From positions 1 to 16,719 of the forward strand of contig NZ_LGDE01000003.1 in NCBI RefSeq assembly GCF_001279725.1: DNA of 16,719 bases. The letters are read 5' to 3'. Both the position numbers and the translations under genes were made by a program. The DNA comes from Streptomyces sp. WM4235 (GTDB lineage: Bacteria; Actinomycetota; Actinomycetes; Streptomycetales; Streptomycetaceae). The stretch's first letter is position 1; every line of letters starts with the position of its first letter. Below, piece after piece: positions 1 to 7,108 of the stretch. The notes beneath the pieces were generated by a model. It ran no database searches. It was not told where the DNA came from and saw only the letters and a list, made by a program, of their open reading frames with translations.

Positions 1-132
1 TCCGCCTCCCTGGACGCCGGCACCGGCCACGGCCGGATCCACAACGCACTTCAGAACAACGAAGGCGCCACCGCCGGCCTGAGCATCCACGCGACCACCA
101 CCTACGGCGACATCACCGCCCGCAGCCTCTGA
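1..132 (+). CDS. C-terminal end of a DUF4097-type beta-strand-repeat protein (5' truncated by window)
   Basis: The window opens inside a reading frame (frame 1) that ends with TGA at 130-132 and gives 43 residues. The fragment contains GTGHGRIHNAL, then GLSIHATTTYGDITARSL at the C-terminus. The alternation of short strands with a 'TTYGDI.ARSL' ending is the pattern I associate with the C-terminus of DUF4097 (putative adhesin-like, right-handed beta-strand repeat) proteins of Streptomyces. These are usually small cytosolic proteins of unknown role. Only the tail is visible, so start, length and promoter cannot be judged. The next gene starts 72 bases downstream in the same direction with no obvious hairpin between them, so co-transcription is possible. 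The family call is recognition from memory. Confidence 0.6.
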   Translation, partial: SASLDAGTGHGRIHNALQNNEGATAGLSIHATTTYGDITARSL

Positions 133-204
133 ATCGCAGCTCTGACCCGCAGCCCGACGAGAACCACTCATGACCGAGACCGAAACCGACAGGGGACACA
201 GAGA

Positions 205-2481
205 ATGAGCACCACTCAGGACTACCAGGCCGCAGAGCAACTCTTCCGCCGCCCCGTTCGCCCCGGCGAACTCGTCGTCGGCGACAAGGTCAGACCGCAG
301 TGGATCGACGGCGGTGCCCGCTTCTGGTACGCCGTCAGCACGAGCGTCGGCCGCCGGTTCGTCCTGGTCGACCCCGCGGCCGGCACCCGCGAGCCGGCCT
401 TCGACCACACGCGGCTCGCCGACGCCCTGGCCGCCGCCTCCGGGCAATCGGTCGACCCCGACGCCCTGCCGTTCACGGCCATCGAACTGGCGGGCGACAC
501 AGTGGAGTTCGCAGCGCTCGGTGCGTACTGGCGCTGCCGCCTGGACGACTACGCCTGCGAACCCGCCGAGTTCACACCGCCCGGCAACCCCCTGGAAGTG
601 CCCTCACCCGACAGGAAGTTCGCGGTGTCCCGACGAGGGCACGACCTGTGGGCCCGCTCGCTGTCCGACGGCCGCGAGTGGGCGTTGACCACCGACGGCG
701 CGCCCGACCACCAGTACGGCCCCGGCCCGGAGGCCACGGCCAACGGCACCCTGCTGCGCAAGATCGGTCTGCCGTACCTGCCGCCCGCGGTGGCCTGGTC
801 GCCCGACTCGACGAAGGTGCTGGCGCACCGGACCGACGAGCGTGAAGTCCGACAGACCCACCTGGTGCAGGCCAGGCCCGCCGACGGCGGCGCGCCCCTC
901 CTGCACACCCAGCGGTACGCCTACGCGGGCGACGAGCACCTGCCGCTGGCCGAACTGGTCGTACTGGACGTCGTCGAGGGCACGGTGGTCCGCGCACAGG
1001 CCGAGCCGCTGCTCATGCCGCAGTTGTCGCCGATCACGGCCAAGTGGGCGTGGTGGGCCCCGGACGGCTCGGCGGTGTACTACCTCGACCGACCGCGCGA
1101 CCAGCGCACGCTCACCCTCCACCGGATGGACCCGACCACCGGCGAGGTCACCAAGGTGCTCGGCGAGACCGGCTCCACCCGGGTGGAGCCCAACCAGTGG
1201 ATGTACGAACCGCCGATCGTACGGATACTCGCCGACGAGGTGCTGTGGTACTCGCAGCGGGACGGCTGGGGTCACCTGTACCGCTACGACCTGAGCACCG
1301 GCGAACTGCTCGGGCAGGTCACCTCCGGCGCATGGGCGGTGCGGCAGATCCTGCGCGTCGACGAGGCCGAGCGGGTGGTGTACTTCACCGCCTCCGGTCT
1401 GGTCGACGAGGATCCGTACCGGCGCACGGTGTGCCGGGTCGCCCTCGACGGCTCCGGCTTCGCCAGGGTCACGGACGACGCACTGGATCACGTCGTCACC
1501 ATGCCGGACCACCAGGAGTACTTCATCGACTCCGCGTCCACCGTCGACACCCCGCCCGTGACCCGAGTCCGGGACTGGACCGGGCGCGTGCCGGTCGAAC
1601 TGGAGCACGCCGACATCGGCAAGCTCACCGCCACCGGCTGGACGGCGCCGGAACGCTTCCGCGTCAAGGCGGCCGACGGGGTGACGGACCTTTACGGAGT
1701 GCTGTACCGACCCCGCGGGTTCGACCCCGCCCGACGCTACCCGGTGGTGGACAACGTCTACCCCGGCCCGCAGCTCGACCGGGTGGCCCCTTCCTTCGAC
1801 CCCGGCGGGACGGGACTGGACGCGGAACCCCTCGCGGCACTCGGCTTCGTGGTGGTGGCACTGGACGGGCGGGGCACCCCGGGGCGGAGCAAGTCCTTCC
1901 ACGACGCCTCGTACGGCCGGTTGGCCGACGCCGGCTGCCTCGCCGACCACGTCGCGGCGCTGCGGCAACTGGCCCGGACACGCCCGTGGATGGACCTGGA
2001 CCGGGTCGGCGTGATGGGCCACTCCGGAGGCGGGTTCGCCGCCGCGCGAGCCGTGCTGGACTTCCCCGAGGTGTTCAAGGTCGGGGTGGCGCTATCCGGT
2101 TCCCACGACGCCCCCCACTTCAACCCGGGCTTCGTGGAGACCTACGACGGCGCGGACAATGCCGAGGCCTGGGCCCGTACCTCCAACGTGGACATCGCGG
2201 ACCGGCTCGCCGGCAAACTCCTCCTCGTCCACGGCGAATTGGACGACCAGGTCCACCCGCACCACACGCTGCGCCTGGCCGACCGGCTCATCGCCGCCGA
2301 CAAGGACTTCGAGCTGCTCATCGTGCCGGGCGCCGAGCACACGTTCATCGACTGCCTGACCTACGTCCGCAAGCGCTCCTGGGACTTCCTCGTGCGTGAG
2401 CTGATGGGTACGCAGCCGCCCGCCTACCGCCCGGCCCCCATCCCCCTCGGTCCCGAGCTGCTCGGCGAACTGTTCGCCTGA
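205..2481 (+). CDS. S9 family prolyl oligopeptidase / dipeptidyl-peptidase IV-like serine peptidase
   Basis: A 758-residue protein with the two-part S9 layout: an N-terminal beta-propeller of the DPPIV_N type (about residues 20-480) and a C-terminal alpha/beta-hydrolase domain (about 500-745). The nucleophile lies in GHSGGGF (Ser607), the acid in HGELDDQVH (Asp680, aligned to the first Asp of the DPP4 'ADDNVH' motif), and the base in PGAEHTF (His712). The oxyanion-region motif DGRGTPGRS around residues 550-560 is also typical of the DPP4 branch. There is no signal peptide or membrane segment, so it should act in the cytoplasm, trimming N-terminal dipeptides or cleaving small peptides. The length is normal for the family. 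ATG at 205 is chosen because AGGGGA at 191-196 lies eight bases upstream. All catalytic residues are intact. The exact substrate (Xaa-Pro or other) cannot be told from sequence alone. Confidence 0.93.
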   Translation: MSTTQDYQAAEQLFRRPVRPGELVVGDKVRPQWIDGGARFWYAVSTSVGRRFVLVDPAAGTREPAFDHTRLADALAAASGQSVDPDALPFTAIELAGDTVEFAALGAYWRCRLDDYACEPAEFTPPGNPLEVPSPDRKFAVSRRGHDLWARSLSDGREWALTTDGAPDHQYGPGPEATANGTLLRKIGLPYLPPAVAWSPDSTKVLAHRTDEREVRQTHLVQARPADGGAPLLHTQRYAYAGDEHLPLAELVVLDVVEGTVVRAQAEPLLMPQLSPITAKWAWWAPDGSAVYYLDRPRDQRTLTLHRMDPTTGEVTKVLGETGSTRVEPNQWMYEPPIVRILADEVLWYSQRDGWGHLYRYDLSTGELLGQVTSGAWAVRQILRVDEAERVVYFTASGLVDEDPYRRTVCRVALDGSGFARVTDDALDHVVTMPDHQEYFIDSASTVDTPPVTRVRDWTGRVPVELEHADIGKLTATGWTAPERFRVKAADGVTDLYGVLYRPRGFDPARRYPVVDNVYPGPQLDRVAPSFDPGGTGLDAEPLAALGFVVVALDGRGTPGRSKSFHDASYGRLADAGCLADHVAALRQLARTRPWMDLDRVGVMGHSGGGFAAARAVLDFPEVFKVGVALSGSHDAPHFNPGFVETYDGADNAEAWARTSNVDIADRLAGKLLLVHGELDDQVHPHHTLRLADRLIAADKDFELLIVPGAEHTFIDCLTYVRKRSWDFLVRELMGTQPPAYRPAPIPLGPELLGELFA

Positions 2482-2525
2482 GTGGAAGGCGGGACGCCTG
2501 GCAGGCATCTCCGAGGGAGCGCGCG

Positions 2526-2564
2526 ACCCGCCAAACCCGGACCCCGTCTGGCGGAATGGCGGGT
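2526..2564 (+). terminator. Candidate terminator after the S9 peptidase gene
   Basis: The 8-bp arms ACCCGCCA (2526-2533) and TGGCGGGT (2557-2564) are perfectly complementary. A competing 6-bp stem uses CCGCCA (2528-2533) with TGGCGG (2549-2554). The loop is long and there is no U-tract, so this is weaker than the other hairpins in the window. It lies about 45 bases after the stop codon. Confidence 0.4.
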
Positions 2565-2619
2565 GGAACGGCTCCGGGTGTTCGTTCGATGATGCCTCGG
2601 GAGGCGCGGCGCCCGCGCC

Positions 2620-2676
2620 GACCTCGGTACCGATCACCGACCTCGGTACCGATCACCGACCTCGGTACCGATCACC
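2620..2676 (+). repeat. Three perfect 19-bp tandem repeats upstream of the reductase gene
   Basis: GACCTCGGTACCGATCACC occurs three times without a mismatch at 2620-2638, 2639-2657 and 2658-2676. Each copy contains the 10-bp perfect palindrome TCGGTACCGA, so identical dyads recur every 19 bp, close to two helical turns. The array ends 14 bases before the AGGAGG site of the next gene. That position suits an operator array or a leader element; a slippage-generated satellite is also possible. No regulator is encoded nearby to pair it with. Confidence 0.9.
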
Positions 2677-2701
2677 GCTGCCGCGATCACAGGAGGAACA
2701 C

Positions 2702-3346
2702 GTGGCTCAGCTGCTGAGAGTTCAGAACTTCAACGTCTCGATCGACGGAATCGGCGCCGGCGAGGACCAGACCCTTGAACGCCCCTTCGGCCATGTCGAG
2801 CCCGAGAAACTGTTCGCCTGGGCCGGCGCCACGGCGAGCTGGCCCATGCGTACCGCCCCCGGGGGGAGCCGGGGCCTGGACGACTACCTCACCCGGGACT
2901 ACCCCCGAAACATCGGCGCCGAAATCATGGGACGCAACAAGTTCGGGCCCCAGCGGGGGCCCTGGCAGGACCATGACTGGCAGGGCTGGTGGGGCGACGA
3001 GCCCCCCTTCCGCACCCCCGTGTTCGTCATGACCCACCACAGGCGTCCTTCGTTCAGCCTCTCCGACACCACGTTCCACTTCGTCGACGACGACCCGGCC
3101 ACGGTCCTCCAACGGGCGCGGGAAGCGGCGCGGGGCAAGGACGTCCGGCTCGGTGGGGGAGCGACCACCATCCGGGAGTTCCTCGACGCCGACCTCGTCG
3201 ACACCCTGCACGTGGCGGTCTCGCCGGTGAGGCTCGGTTCCGGGGTGCGACTGTGGGAGTCGCCCGATGAACTGCTCGACCGGTTCCACCTGGACGTCGT
3301 TCCCAGCCCGAGCGGAGTGACACACCACCTGTTTTGGCGGAAGTGA
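2702..3346 (+). CDS. Dihydrofolate reductase family protein (RibD C-terminal domain)
   Basis: A 214-residue cytoplasmic protein with the RibD_C/DHFR-like fold. Landmarks are IMGRNKFGP near residue 77, the strand VFVMTHH near 101, and the cofactor-loop stretch VRLGGGATTIREFL near 150, followed by LVDTLHVAVSPVRLGSG. The GGGATT motif is the usual NADPH-binding signature of this family, so an NADPH-dependent reductase is expected. These small stand-alone members are mostly of unknown substrate and should not be equated with folate biosynthetic FolA. GTG at 2702 is the start because a strong AGGAGG (2691-2696) is five bases upstream. The gene is preceded by the three 19-bp repeats, suggesting its own regulated promoter, and followed by a strong hairpin at 3598-3638. 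Confidence 0.9.
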   Translation: MAQLLRVQNFNVSIDGIGAGEDQTLERPFGHVEPEKLFAWAGATASWPMRTAPGGSRGLDDYLTRDYPRNIGAEIMGRNKFGPQRGPWQDHDWQGWWGDEPPFRTPVFVMTHHRRPSFSLSDTTFHFVDDDPATVLQRAREAARGKDVRLGGGATTIREFLDADLVDTLHVAVSPVRLGSGVRLWESPDELLDRFHLDVVPSPSGVTHHLFWRK

Positions 3347-3597
3347 CCGATTCCGGCAGCACGAGCCCCACCCGTTCCGGTGGTTCCTGACAGCATCACA
3401 GGACGAAGCGAGATCGCCCGCGGTTTCTGGACGGAGGCCCTGACCACCTTCGAACGCGGCGGCGACGGGTGCGTCGCCGGGGCCAACGCGAAGGACCAAC
3501 CCCGGGCTTCCGCGGGCTTCCGCGAGGTACAGAAGGGCATCCGCCGACCGGCGTCCGCCGTGTCCTTGATCCGAGGTGACCTGAAGGCCGCGTAGCC
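3347..3597. other. Intergenic stretch with no convincing gene
   Basis: Between the reductase stop and the terminator hairpin I see no gene I would defend. A GTG-initiated 71-codon frame (3380-3595, plus strand) has reasonable third-position GC but no ribosome-binding site and no recognisable similarity. A short direct repeat, GGGCTTCCGC, is present near 3508-3525. It may be a decayed gene or an extended 3' UTR. Confidence 0.5.
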
Positions 3598-3638
3598 CCG
3601 TTGCCTGACCGACGGCCCCGTCGTCGGTCAGGCAACGG
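3598..3638. terminator. Strong bidirectional hairpin terminator
   Basis: A perfect 17-bp stem with arms 3598-3614 (CCGTTGCCTGACCGACG) and 3622-3638 and a 7-base loop GCCCCGT. It lies between the convergent reductase gene (plus) and the SGNH esterase gene (minus), 22 bases past the latter's stop, so it can serve both. There is no U-tract, which is common for actinomycete terminators. Confidence 0.85.
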
Positions 3639-3660
3639 ACGCAGGGACCGGACGGTGTGA

Positions 3661-5220
3661 TCAGGAGCCGTCGGGGATCCGGCCGAGCAGGGCCCAGCCG
3701 GTGGGGGAGGGGTCACCGCCGTTGAAGGCGTACACGGTGATCGGGCCGTCGGGCTCCTGGACGAGGTAGTCGGCGTGGGTGTCGGCGGTGACGTCGGCGA
3801 GTTGGACACGCTCGTGGGCGGTGGTCACGCCGGACGCGGTCTGGCCGGCCCCGTACCAGCCGCCATGCCGGTCGCCTCCGCGATTGAGGTAGGTCGTCAG
3901 GCTGCCGTTCGGGTTGACGGTGGAGTAGTCGGCGCGACCGTCTCCGTCGAGGTCGGCCAACCGTACGCGGGCCCGGTCGGGGGTGGTTCCGGTGGCGATC
4001 TGCCCCAGGTCGACCCAGCCGCCCGCCCCGGGGGTGTCACCCCCGCGGTTGAGGTGGACGTTGACGGCTCCGGAGTCCGAGATCCTCCAGTAGTCGGTGC
4101 GCCCGTCACCGTCGAAGTCGGCGAAGCGCACCTGCTGGTGCGTGGACGTCGTGCCCCGGGCGATCCTGCCGATGCCCTCCCAACCGTTCGGGCCGTCGAT
4201 GTCGCCCCCGCGATTGAGGTAGGCGGTGACGGAGCCGTCCGGGGCGACGTACAGGTAGTCGGCGCGCCCGTCGCCGTCATGGTCGGCGAAACGTACGCGG
4301 GTGCGGTCCGCGGTGACGCCGGTGGCGACCCGCCCGATGTCCTGCCAGGTTCCGGCGCCCGGTCCGCCCCGGTTGAGGCGGGCCCGGACCTCTCCGGAGT
4401 CGGCGACGGTCAGCTCGTCGGTCCGTCCGTCGCCGTCGAAGTCGGCCCAGCGGACGCGTCCGGTACCACCCGACTCGGTGCCGGCCCGCAGGGCCGGAGC
4501 GGATCGGGTCCAGCCGTCGGTGACGGCCTGCTCCAGACCCTGCCGGTAGGCGGCGGCCATCTTGCGGTAGCCGGCGTCGTTGGGGTGGAGGCCGTCGGGC
4601 AGCTCGGTCGCAGTGTCCAGGTGCGGCGGCTCGGCGTAGGTCAGGTGCCGGCCGGTGGTGGAGCGGGCGGCGACCGCGGCCCGCACGGCGGCGTTGAAGG
4701 CGTTCGTCCGCTCGTACTGGCCACGCGTGTCGGGGAGCAGCCCCTGCACGATGACGGTGACGCCGGGCTTGTTCGCGTGCACGCGGTCGATGAGCGAGAC
4801 CAGCTCGGCCGCCGCGCCCTCGGGGTCGGCGTTGTGGGAGTTGAGATCGTTGATGCCCAGGTGGAGCAGGACGACGTCGGGGGCGGCAGCCGCCTGCCAC
4901 CAGTCGATGTTGTCGCGGATCCCGCCGATGGTCCAGCCGCTGTGCCCTTCGTTGTCCGGGTCGGTGGTGTTGCCGAACGAGCCGGAGCCGACGTAGTCGG
5001 CGGTGTAGCGGGACTGGCCGGTCATCAGCTCCCACAGCCGGGAACGGTATCCGGCCCCGTCGGAGCTGCCCGCGCCGGCCGTAATGGAGTCGCCCAACGG
5101 CATGATCCTCACGAGCGGAGCGGCCGGCTGCGGGGCCGCGGCGGCCGGCGTGACACCCGGGCCGAGGGCGGCCGTGGCACCTGCGGTCAGGGCCAGGGCA
5201 AGGGAGGTACTGCGTCGCAT
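3661..5220 (-). CDS. Secreted SGNH/GDSL hydrolase with five C-terminal FG-GAP/VCBS repeats
   Basis: A 519-residue exported protein. Residues 1-29 are a Sec signal peptide (MRRSTS, then an Ala/Leu core, ending AAAA). The SGNH hydrolase domain spans about 36-240: block I MPLGDSITAG with nucleophile Ser45, a Gly around NEGHSGW (block II region), block III HLGINDL with Asn124, and block V DGLHPNDAGY with Asp209 and His212. The catalytic set is complete, so an esterase or lipase acting on acyl or acetyl esters outside the cell is likely. Residues 255-519 hold five repeats of about 53-55 residues, the first four with a DxDGDGRxD calcium-binding loop and the last degenerate (ADTHAD). ATG at 5220 is chosen because the signal peptide starts there and GAAGGA lies about nine bases upstream; codons further upstream in frame lack a start site. 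A hairpin lies on each side, so it is probably monocistronic. Confidence 0.93.
   Translation of the reverse strand: MRRSTSLALALTAGATAALGPGVTPAAAAPQPAAPLVRIMPLGDSITAGAGSSDGAGYRSRLWELMTGQSRYTADYVGSGSFGNTTDPDNEGHSGWTIGGIRDNIDWWQAAAAPDVVLLHLGINDLNSHNADPEGAAAELVSLIDRVHANKPGVTVIVQGLLPDTRGQYERTNAFNAAVRAAVAARSTTGRHLTYAEPPHLDTATELPDGLHPNDAGYRKMAAAYRQGLEQAVTDGWTRSAPALRAGTESGGTGRVRWADFDGDGRTDELTVADSGEVRARLNRGGPGAGTWQDIGRVATGVTADRTRVRFADHDGDGRADYLYVAPDGSVTAYLNRGGDIDGPNGWEGIGRIARGTTSTHQQVRFADFDGDGRTDYWRISDSGAVNVHLNRGGDTPGAGGWVDLGQIATGTTPDRARVRLADLDGDGRADYSTVNPNGSLTTYLNRGGDRHGGWYGAGQTASGVTTAHERVQLADVTADTHADYLVQEPDGPITVYAFNGGDPSPTGWALLGRIPDGS
3664..4458 (-). repeat. Coding region of five FG-GAP/VCBS repeats (esterase gene)
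   Basis: Five units of 53, 55, 55, 53 and 49 codons, each starting RVRxAD(F/H/L)DGDGR and carrying YLNRGGD about 27 residues later. The DNA repeats visibly, for example CCGCGATTGAGGTAGG recurs near 3879 and 4210. The closest relative in the window is the module at 5404-6195 of the neighbouring gene. Confidence 0.9.
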
Positions 5221-5306
5221 CGTCGTGGTGTCCTTCAGAGGTGAGGGCGGCCCACGACACAGGAAGAGAGCCGCGCCGGAAGGGGAGGGGCGGGGCACGA
5301 CGGACG

Positions 5307-5344
5307 CCGCCTCCGGTCTTCCCCTGAGGGAGGACCGGAGGCGG
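5307..5344 (-). terminator. Terminator of the FG-GAP trypsin-like gene
   Basis: Arms 5307-5323 and 5328-5344 pair over 17 bp with only one G-U wobble around a CTGA tetraloop; the outer 12 bp (CCGCCTCCGGTC with GACCGGAGGCGG) are perfect. It lies about 57 bases past the stop of the gene at 5401-6972. A second, small 6-bp hairpin (CCACCC, loop GGTCA, GGGTGG at 5373-5389) lies between them. It should insulate the SGNH gene, whose promoter must therefore lie within about 5221-5306; I see no clear -10/-35 there. Confidence 0.85.
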
Positions 5345-5400
5345 TGGGTCACGCCGAGCCCCTGCGGCACGTCCACCCGGTCAGGGTGGGTGCCCCTGGG

Positions 5401-6972
5401 TCAGGAGCCGCTGGCGACCTTGCCGAGGTCCGTCCAACCGTTGCCCTTGTCGCCGCCGTTCCAGGCGAAGACGGACGCGCTGTTGCCGGCGCCGGCGAGC
5501 ACGTAGTCGGCGTGGGTGTCGGCGTTGAAGTCCACGAACTGGACCCGGGTGTGATCGGTGGTCAGGCCGATCGCTATCTGACCGACGACCTGCCAGCCGG
5601 TGTTCGGGACGACGTCGCCGCCCCGGTTGAGAAAGAGGTCGACCTTGCCGTCGGGCTTGACGGCGAAGTAGTCGGCCCTGCCGTCACCGTCGCTGTCGGC
5701 GAACCGGACCCGGTTGCGGTCGCTGGTGGCGCCCGTGGTGATCTGGCCGAGGACCTGCCAGCCGTTGTCCGGGACCACGTCACCACCCCGGTTGAGGTAG
5801 GCGGTGACGGCGCCGCCGTCGTTGAAGACGAGGTAATCGGTGCGTCCGTCGCCGTCCCAGTCCGCGAAGCGGACCTTGCTCGCGTCGTTGGTGACGCCCC
5901 GGGCGATCCTGCCGGTGGCGCTCCAGCCGCCACGGCCGTCGCCGCCCCGGTTGAGGTGGACCTCCACGGATCCATCGGTGTTGATGACGATGTAGTCGGC
6001 CTTGCCGTCGCCGTCCCAGTCCGCGAAACGGACCCGGTTGTGGTCGGCGGTCACGCCTTCGGCGACCTTGCCCAGACCCTGCCAGCCGCCTCGGCCGTCA
6101 CCACCCCGGTTGAGGTAGACCTCGACGGCGCCGCCGTCGGCGACGTTGATGTAGTCCGGCTTGCCGTCGCCGTCCCAGTCCGCCCACCGGATCCGGCCGC
6201 TGCCGCCCGCCTCGTTGACCGCCGCCGACCGGCGCGGCGCGATGGTCTGGGCGATCCACGACGCCAGGTCGTCGACGCGGGCGGAGACGGCTCCGGTACG
6301 GGTCTCGGTCGCGTTGGTGCCGAGGCATCCGCCCTGCCAGGAGCGGCTGTTGACGGCGATCAGCTCGCCGGCGGCGTTGAGGAGCGGGCCGCCGGTGTCG
6401 CCCTTGCACAGGGCGTCGGTGCCCTTGCCGGTGATGGCCAGCGTGGTGGCGTCGCTGCCGTTCAGGGTGAAGGTGCCGGTGTGCGGCTTGCCGGGGACCC
6501 ACTCCGTCTTCGTACGACCGAAGCCGGCCGCGGTGAGGTCGGTACCGGCCTCCGGGGCCTTGGCGGCGACCTTGGCGGTGACCGCGCCCCGTGCAGGCAG
6601 TTCCAGCCGGGCGAGGACCAGGTCGCGCTCCGGGCGCGGTGCGAGCTCCGTGACCTTGCGGGTGTCACCATCGGCCAGGGTGACGGTGGCCTTCACCGCG
6701 GGCTTGCCGGCCGCGACCGGCAGGCCCGGCGTGCCGGCGAAGCAACTGGCGGCGGTCGCGATCCACCACTCGTCGATCAGGGTCGCGGTGCAGGCACGGC
6801 TGTCGGCCTCGTCGCCCACGTTCAACTTGAGTGCGTGGGCGTGCTGCCCGGTGGATGCCTCGGCGCCGGTGACGGCCTGAGCGGGGCCGGCGGAAACGAG
6901 ACCCGTGGTGAGCGCCGTCGCGGTGACGAGCAGGCTGGTCATCCGCGCGGGACGCGGGCGCGTTGTGGACAT
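5401..6972 (-). CDS. Secreted trypsin-like (S1 fold) protein with altered catalytic triad and five FG-GAP/VCBS repeats
   Basis: 523 residues. The signal peptide is 1-33 (MSTTRPRPARMTSLL, ending GPAQA). The chymotrypsin-fold domain, about 34-245, begins VTGAEAS where active enzymes have IVGGxxA. Cys61 and Cys77 fit the usual first disulfide, but the motif that should read TAAHC is TAASC, so the catalytic His is Ser76. The triad Asp is present (RDLVLARL, Asp117). The nucleophile loop is CKGDTGGP, with Thr193 in place of Ser; SWQGGC follows as in real S1 enzymes. Residues 260-523 hold five FG-GAP repeats with DWDGDGK-type calcium loops. Automatic annotation would call it a serine protease; loss of both His and Ser argues against hydrolysis, so I infer a binding, decoy or scaffold role at the cell surface or in the medium. 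AAGGA lies nine bases before the ATG. It has its own terminator and a candidate promoter. Confidence 0.9.
   Translation of the reverse strand: MSTTRPRPARMTSLLVTATALTTGLVSAGPAQAVTGAEASTGQHAHALKLNVGDEADSRACTATLIDEWWIATAASCFAGTPGLPVAAGKPAVKATVTLADGDTRKVTELAPRPERDLVLARLELPARGAVTAKVAAKAPEAGTDLTAAGFGRTKTEWVPGKPHTGTFTLNGSDATTLAITGKGTDALCKGDTGGPLLNAAGELIAVNSRSWQGGCLGTNATETRTGAVSARVDDLASWIAQTIAPRRSAAVNEAGGSGRIRWADWDGDGKPDYINVADGGAVEVYLNRGGDGRGGWQGLGKVAEGVTADHNRVRFADWDGDGKADYIVINTDGSVEVHLNRGGDGRGGWSATGRIARGVTNDASKVRFADWDGDGRTDYLVFNDGGAVTAYLNRGGDVVPDNGWQVLGQITTGATSDRNRVRFADSDGDGRADYFAVKPDGKVDLFLNRGGDVVPNTGWQVVGQIAIGLTTDHTRVQFVDFNADTHADYVLAGAGNSASVFAWNGGDKGNGWTDLGKVASGS
5404..6195 (-). repeat. Coding region of five FG-GAP/VCBS repeats (trypsin-like gene)
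   Basis: Units of 53, 53, 55, 55 and 48 codons. The first four carry the DxDGDGxxDY loop and the last is degenerate (NADTHAD), exactly as in the adjacent esterase gene. CCCCGGTTGAG recurs roughly every 160 bases on the plus strand (for example near 5623, 5787, 5948 and 6105). Confidence 0.9.
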
Positions 6973-7006
6973 GAGGAAGCTTCCTTAAGGGGGCCGGGAG
7001 TCGAGG

Positions 7007-7035
7007 AATCTGGTACGAACGAACGTGGTGACCAA
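7007..7035 (-). promoter_or_regulatory. Candidate promoter of the FG-GAP trypsin-like gene
   Basis: On the minus strand TTGGTC (7035-7030) is followed after exactly 17 bases by CAGATT (7012-7007), a plausible HrdB-type -35/-10 pair. It would give a leader of roughly 25-30 bases before the ATG at 6972. It lies just downstream of the previous gene's terminator hairpin. The match is imperfect and unproven. Confidence 0.35.
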
Positions 7036-7038
7036 GGA

Positions 7039-7080
7039 GCCCCGCTCGCTCCGGGACGCGGGTCCTGATGCGAGCGGGGC
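7039..7080 (-). terminator. Terminator of the propeller-type trypsin-like gene
   Basis: Perfect 11-bp arms GCCCCGCTCGC (7039-7049) and GCGAGCGGGGC (7070-7080). The 20-base loop can itself form a small GGAC/GTCC stem. It sits 28 bases past the stop at 7109 and separates the gene from the next one's candidate promoter. Confidence 0.8.
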
Positions 7081-7108
7081 CGACCGGATGGTGGATCCGG
7101 GCTGTGGG

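Noticed and set aside
3380..3595. A 71-codon GTG-started frame between the reductase gene and the bidirectional terminator
   Set aside because: No ribosome-binding site, no recognisable family, partly low-complexity repeats; coding bias alone is not enough.
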